Source: Rhamnusium bicolor (taxonomy: Eukaryota; Arthropoda; Insecta; Coleoptera; Cerambycidae). From it: 64,000 nucleotides of DNA. The position numbers and the translations under genes are program-made. The DNA is taken from positions 124,001 to 188,000 of the forward strand of contig JANEYF010000415.1 in assembly GCA_029963845.1 (NCBI GenBank), written 5' to 3'. Positions 58,901-64,000 of this stretch are shown here, one piece after another. The stretch's first letter is position 1, and the number at the start of each line of letters is the position of its first letter. The notes beneath the pieces were generated by a model, which worked only from the letters and a program-made list of their open reading frames with translations, had not been told where the DNA came from and did not search any database.

Positions 58901-59069
58901 TATTAATGAATGAGGACAATGACTGCGATTTCGCATCAACGAACATTCGCCTGAGTAAAACATTTTCTATGTTTTCTGCTGAAGAAGATCACTTTTATGG
59001 AGTAACCATATGTGTGTAAGGCGAAAAAAATAGTTAAATACTGCCCAATACCACTGTATAATTGTTGTG

Positions 59070-59600
59070 ATTAACATGAATTGCTGCTTTCACTTCAGAA
59101 TTTCTTAAACAGTTTTGGGCCTTGGAGATGGCTTTTAATTCACTATGATTATTTAAATGAAATCCTTTACTGGTTGGAAATACTCATGGTAGTATTAAAA
59201 TAGATTGTGGTGAAAGTTGTCCGTCAGAACAAGCTAAATTGAAACTTATAACCCGTTTAGAAGCTTTCACGAACACTTGTTTAGTATTTACAATTAATGC
59301 ATCAACTTCGCGATAATTTCCTCGAATTTCTTTGGTTACCAAATGAAACATGTGAACAAAGCAAGTTACCTGTAATAAGTTTTTGGGTATATATTTTTCA
59401 GAAATTCTCCAGCTTTAACCATATATCGTGCTGCATCCATAACTGTGAACTGCCCATTATGTGAAGCGTTTGTGTAACAAGTTCTTGTACAGTTTCTACA
59501 TTAACACTCTTGTAAGTTTACGCAGCTGTTCTTCTTGACGGTAAATTCCAGGTCGGCACATATTTTTCCAAAATGCTCTAAACCGTTTTTTCTTCAATAT
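59070..59600 (-). pseudogene. Second hAT transposase fragment, same family as 7.0-8.5 kb
   Basis: On the minus strand: VMDAARYMVKAGEFLKNIYP, then a frame change, then LTCFVHMFHLVTKEIRGNYR, EVDALIVNTKQVFVKASKRV and NCLRNSEVKAAI. It aligns with the first hAT copy (FHLVAEKIRKCFSEVDALIA and NTKKVFIKSPKRL). Only the middle of the RNase H-like domain remains; zinc finger and C-terminus are missing or unrecognisable. Terminal repeats were not found. Confidence 0.75.
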
Positions 59601-59609
59601 ACATATACA

Positions 59610-60555
59610 TATACTTAGTGGAATATTACAAACACAACATATAATATAAAAGATAAAAATGTTGTGTACAGAGACTTGTCTACCCTATGTCTATCGCCAG
59701 TGTGGCCAGTTAGAAAAAGAATACATACGAGCGATGGCTGCGAACCAGGATGAAATGAGATGGAAGAAGATACACCCAGCGAACGTAATAACAGGCTCAG
59801 TCTGTGCCACACCAGTCATCAAAAATACACTCCCATTGTTATGTCTATATCGCTTGTTCAATTGGTTTTTGAACATTTGGCCACATTAACCGTTTTACAC
59901 ACGGTATATGCTTAAAATGAAAGACGCAAATCTTTAACTGGCATGCCGCGCATTGTTATTTTCATCAGTTTATGCAATCGCGACGATATACTTGCTCACT
60001 GCAGACTGGAACACGCCCCACGACACACATTGCAGAGATTTCAATTATATCTGCTGCATACGCGCATACATATAGTATTGCCTACGTACAGTTGCTGAAA
60101 ATAAAAAATTGGATAACTTTTATCACAGATTTTTCTTAAAATTTGATTGTGTATTGGGGTTATTAATATTAAAAAGCAACATAATATTGATACGTCAAGA
60201 ATGGCATACATTTACAAAGTCACTTTTATACTACGAACGAAAAGCTGTCCCATTTTTTATTGTTTGAAACTGTACATACGTCTTTGACCAGCGTTAGATT
60301 TTCCGCACTCTATATTATTTAAAGATTTTGTGGGGATTTTCAGTTACAACACAAATAAATAACACAATTTAATTAATATTTTGCAGTATGCATTACCAGC
60401 CGAGCCCCCTCCTTCATCCAGTCAATACTCTCTAAATACGCTACAAAAAAATCAGTTGAGAGAGCAGTCGGTAGCGGTTGCACTCAGAATATTGTTATTG
60501 GAATCTGGGTAGTGATTTCAGTTATAAATATTATTCGCCTCAGAACAAATCAGCT
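59610..60555. other. No supported gene
   Basis: Overlapping open frames at 59615-59890 on both strands coincide with a slightly GC-richer patch; none is recognised. GC-richer again at 59940-60060. Confidence 0.35.
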
Positions 60556-60561
60556 TTATAG

Positions 60562-61172
60562 GACGGCATACACGATACAGTTTACCGAAATACAGGTCTT
60601 CCGGTTTGCAAAACCACATCGTTAGTGGTTATATTGGCCGGAAGGTTCGGCCTAAACTCTCCCAAAAAACTGACAGCGCTTGAAATTTTGCCTGCCGGCT
60701 CGGTTTCCCGTATACAAGTCGGAACGTGTATGTATCTGCAATAGGTACAGGCCAAGAGGACCGGTTGTACCACTTATGATGTAAGTCCAAATAAAGACTT
60801 TATTATTTTAGATAAAGAAAAGAGTCTTATACGAAAGTTGTTGTACATTAACCGTACTACAAACTAATGTATTCAAAACTTATACAGAATATTCAAATAT
60901 TCTGTGGTTAAATAATTTTAGTTTTTTAAATGAAACACCCTATATATTATTATACAACATGTTTATAACAAAGTGACTGCCAATCTTATTAACATTAAGT
61001 CTTCTTCAGAAGTCATCGCGTGATAACTCTTCACCACACTACTTTTAACACTGAACAAAACCCGCTGCAAAAACGTAGCGTATATGCTTGAGCAGAGAGT
61101 ACAGGTTTAACCTCTCGGTTTGGCAGCCGGACGACCGGCCTTCCAGCAAACCGTATCGTGTATGCCGTCCTT
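60562..61172. mobile_element. Candidate element with inverted ends (GGACGGCATACACGATAC)
   Basis: GGACGGCATACACGATAC at 60562-60579 is matched by its exact reverse complement at 61155-61172, with weaker similarity for another 30 bases inward (CTTCCGGTTTGC and GGCCGGTCGTCCGGC). The 610-bp unit is non-coding. Its minus strand holds ACTTCTGAAGAAGACTTAAT and, 20 bases too far on, AAACATGTTGTATAATA, which could be a disrupted hammerhead. Superfamily unknown. Confidence 0.5.
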
Positions 61173-61174
61173 AA

Positions 61175-64000
61175 TAGATGCCTCCTCCATGGCAACCCTG
61201 TGTTTTCAAGACCTTTATGAGATGCCACTTTTTGTGAAACAAAACTCAAATAAAAAAAGAACATTAAAAAAATACAGTTTTCCTTAGGAAATGGAGGATT
61301 ATTCTCAATACTCTATAAACCAAGAGGCAGTTTTTTTTTATAATTCAATTTCATATTTTTTTATATTATTCCGTTTCGCCTCAAACGCCTAACAAAAATT
61401 TAGTTGACCGAAAATGGGCCTATAAAAAGCTAATATAAATATACAATAAATATAAACCGAATATTATTTCAGGGTTTACTGGTTTATAATATTTATCACA
61501 TCGGCCAAGATTGGATTTTTATTGCCTGGAGTTTAGTATTTACCCTAAACTGAAACGATCAGTTCATTAGGTAAAACATGGGAAATTGGCCATTAAATAA
61601 GTTATCCAATTTACGTTATTCAGGAAGGAGTTCTATATTCAATTTAGTTAGAGAAGTTAACGCGGTCTACAAAATTATTTATTATTACCTATTGATTTGT
61701 TTCTTATTTTTCGTAATTAAAAACTGTTATGCATAAATGAATACGAATATTCTGAATGTATAAATATATCGTATTATGCAGGGAAATTCAGAAATGTATA
61801 GTATCTACATTTGTTATTCTTATATTAATGCATTGAATTTAATTTAATGCCAATAAATAGAATCAAAATGCAGAATTTCTGCAAACGCCCAGTTACACTA
61901 GGTTTTGGTCTGTTACATAACTAGTAAATACAATTTCGGGAAATTAATATTTTGGACATTTCTGGATATACTCTTTTTGCAAAGTAGGTCTATTTTACCC
62001 ACTCAAAGTTGTGGTTGTAGAAAAATATAATTCTTTATCTATAACAGATCGAAAATTGAATTAAATTGAAGACATGGACACAACCATTTTGATATTCACG
62101 AGATTCGCTTCTGTTGATCATGGTGTTTTCTAACTAAGACCTTATAGGTATTAATTAATTCTGCTACATTCATTTCTTCGCATTGTCCATAAATTCATTA
62201 TCATCAGATGCAATATTTTCTTGAAACTGCCGCCTGGCTGCTTATCCAATACAGATAACGAGTCTTCAGAAATTTTTATTTCACATTACCATCTGGCTAA
62301 TTTTTTATATTAATAACTAAAGAAAATATATTTTTTTATACGTACACAGAAAATATATTAACAATAATCTCCTGCATTATACTCTCTGAATGGTACAATT
62401 AAAAATATTAAGTAGCCGGAAAGCGAAATAAATCAGTTTACCACAACTTTGTGGATAACAAAACGCATGCCAAGCGTTGTGTTGTGGATGTAAATAGAAG
62501 TAATTAGACAGTAATGAACAAGCCCGGAATTGTCTTGTCGGTTGGCCCATACAATTCAACATATTTCACTAATGCAGTTACATTTCACTCTGAGAATGGA
62601 CTTACTGAAGTCGAAAGTCTACAAGCTGCACTGGAGTTGGTGTTTACGAGAATATTTGTTCCTTGTTGCCCTCATAAACATCGCTGTTGTAACTACTGAT
62701 ATTTCACTTACATAGCACTAGTATGTATATACACCGGTGAAGCTGAACATGTATTTATTATAAGTGAGTGGCTTATGCGGTAAAGGACCCATTATCTACG
62801 ATTGGTTTAATGGAAGAAAACAGTAAACCGTTTCCCATTATAACACAAAATGATACACAGTTTATGTTATTTCCAGTGCAATAAGTAACTGAATGAATTT
62901 TGTTTGAAATATGTTACTTTAAAATATCTTCTACTATACTTCACATTGCTTAAGTGTTATTTAGACAAAGAAAAAGGTAACTTGCAGTTTTAAATTTTAA
63001 GCTACGCCACCATGTACTGTGTAAAGTATATATTTCAGATTAATTTATTATTGCCGCAAGTTTAACAACCAATTGCGCATTATTCTATTTCTAGACTGAT
63101 ATTGTCATATTGCTTGTGTTTGTGCCAATGTGTTTTAGTTACATTTTTACTCACAAATTAAAATGAGAGGTTCCAATTTTAAGCAATAAGTGGTTTTTTA
63201 ACAGAAAATACTTTTGCAAATGCAAAATCTTACAATATATTTTTAGTATTAAAAATATTTAATAATTACTGCTTATAGTGTAGGGTATAAATGTGTTATG
63301 AATTAATTTATGTTTGTCATTTATCTCAACCACCCCTGTTCTCCAAGAAAGAAGGAGAATTAGCATATCGTCCCAGAAATCCCTAGCTACGCCACTGACT
63401 TGCTTTTACTTTGTCTTAAATAGTCCACGATATTTCTGCAAACCATTCAAAATATGCTATTAATGAATCCGAAAATCTCCCCCTGAAGCATTTGAACTAT
63501 GTATATTCTGACTAGACAAAATAGTATATTGAAGATAAACCCAATATACCTCATTTGAAATTGTGTGAGCAACAGGAAATAAAAATTCTAGGTATTAATA
63601 AAACTTTGGCACCTAAGTTAAAATGTTTCTGAACGTTTGCAATATTTACTAACATAGGCATTACCCATGAAGTAAATAAATTCGACCGTTAAGCATCGAT
63701 AATTTACTGGTCGCCAGTTTTTTTAATACTCTCAATTTACCTTTATAAATTTAAAATACTTGTCCTTCTTTATTTAGAAAGTCACTTCTTTTATTTTGAC
63801 AGCATTCACCTAAGGTACCGATTCTGCAGAGTAAAAAGTTGGTATGTATTTTTGATTTCTTATAAATATATAAAAACCAAACACGAGATTTAAAATTGCA
63901 TTAGGACGAATTTTCTAACATCTATAATAAAAAAAAATTTGTTAATTTTTTCTGCAATTGAAATTTATGATTTAATGATGAAAACGTCTATTTCTTGCGT
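61175..64000. other. No supported gene
   Basis: AT-rich. GCTACGCCAC occurs at 63002-63011 and 63384-63393; this resembles ends of some hAT-type non-autonomous elements, but the partner ends were not found. Confidence 0.35.

Noticed and set aside
58955..59025. CTGAAGAAGATCAC as a hammerhead core
   Set aside because: No GAAA core or pairing partners follow at the right distance.
63000..63400. Non-autonomous hAT element between two GCTACGCCAC motifs
   Set aside because: Both motifs have the same orientation, so they cannot be a terminal inverted pair, and no other end was found.

Overview
The window looks like ordinary repeat-filled insect nuclear DNA. It is strongly AT-rich, has no bacterial-type operons, and I found no intact host gene. 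Almost every coding signal is a decayed piece of a mobile element. The mix (CryptonI-type tyrosine recombinase, hAT, piggyBac, Tc1/mariner, several LINE clades, Penelope-like elements, tRNA-derived SINEs, long AT and AAAT microsatellites) fits a large insect genome, perhaps a beetle. The species is my inference and is not proven by the sequence.

Layout. 0.2-2.8 kb: a repeat with inverted ends carries a broken Crypton, inserted at a recognisable point of a sequence that also occurs uninterrupted nearby. 2.8-6.9 kb: mostly featureless, with one GC-richer island at 5.27-5.71 kb. 6.89-8.81 kb: a complete but inactivated hAT element with matching terminal repeats and an 8-bp target duplication. 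9-13 kb: very AT-rich DNA with an inverted repeat and unrecognised reading frames. 14-16.4 kb: a tRNA-Ser-like sequence, a 300-bp hairpin and a SINE. 16.5-18.4 kb: nested LTR pieces with a primer binding site. 19.6-22.0 kb: one copy of a long repeat whose partner lies inverted at 43.6-46.9 kb. 22.7-23.9 kb: huge TA arrays around a palindrome that carries hammerhead ribozyme motifs. 24.2-25.6 kb: a piggyBac remnant. 27-30.4 kb: two LINE remnants. 32.9-33.6 kb: an internally deleted mariner-like gene. 35.9-41.4 kb: LINE fragments, a 181-bp tandem array with paired hammerhead motifs, and a 500-bp hammerhead element with a 14-bp target duplication. 44.5-46.1 kb: a LINE ORF1 with PHD and CCHC zinc domains. 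47.6-49.4 kb: a Penelope-like element (reverse transcriptase plus GIY-YIG nuclease) followed by a hammerhead-like motif. 53.0-53.5 kb: a second GIY-YIG fragment. 53.5-55.3 kb: an R1-like LINE split by another hammerhead element. 55.74-57.86 kb: a nearly intact Tc1-like element with a SINE inside. 59.0-59.6 kb: a second hAT fragment related to the first.

The most interesting theme is hammerhead self-cleaving ribozyme motifs. Four to six sequence families are present, two or three with near-consensus cores and perfect stem I pairing, in palindromic or tandem non-coding elements. A Penelope-like element in the same window has a similar motif. Together they suggest autonomous Penelope elements plus shorter, retrozyme-like passengers whose transcripts may self-cleave.
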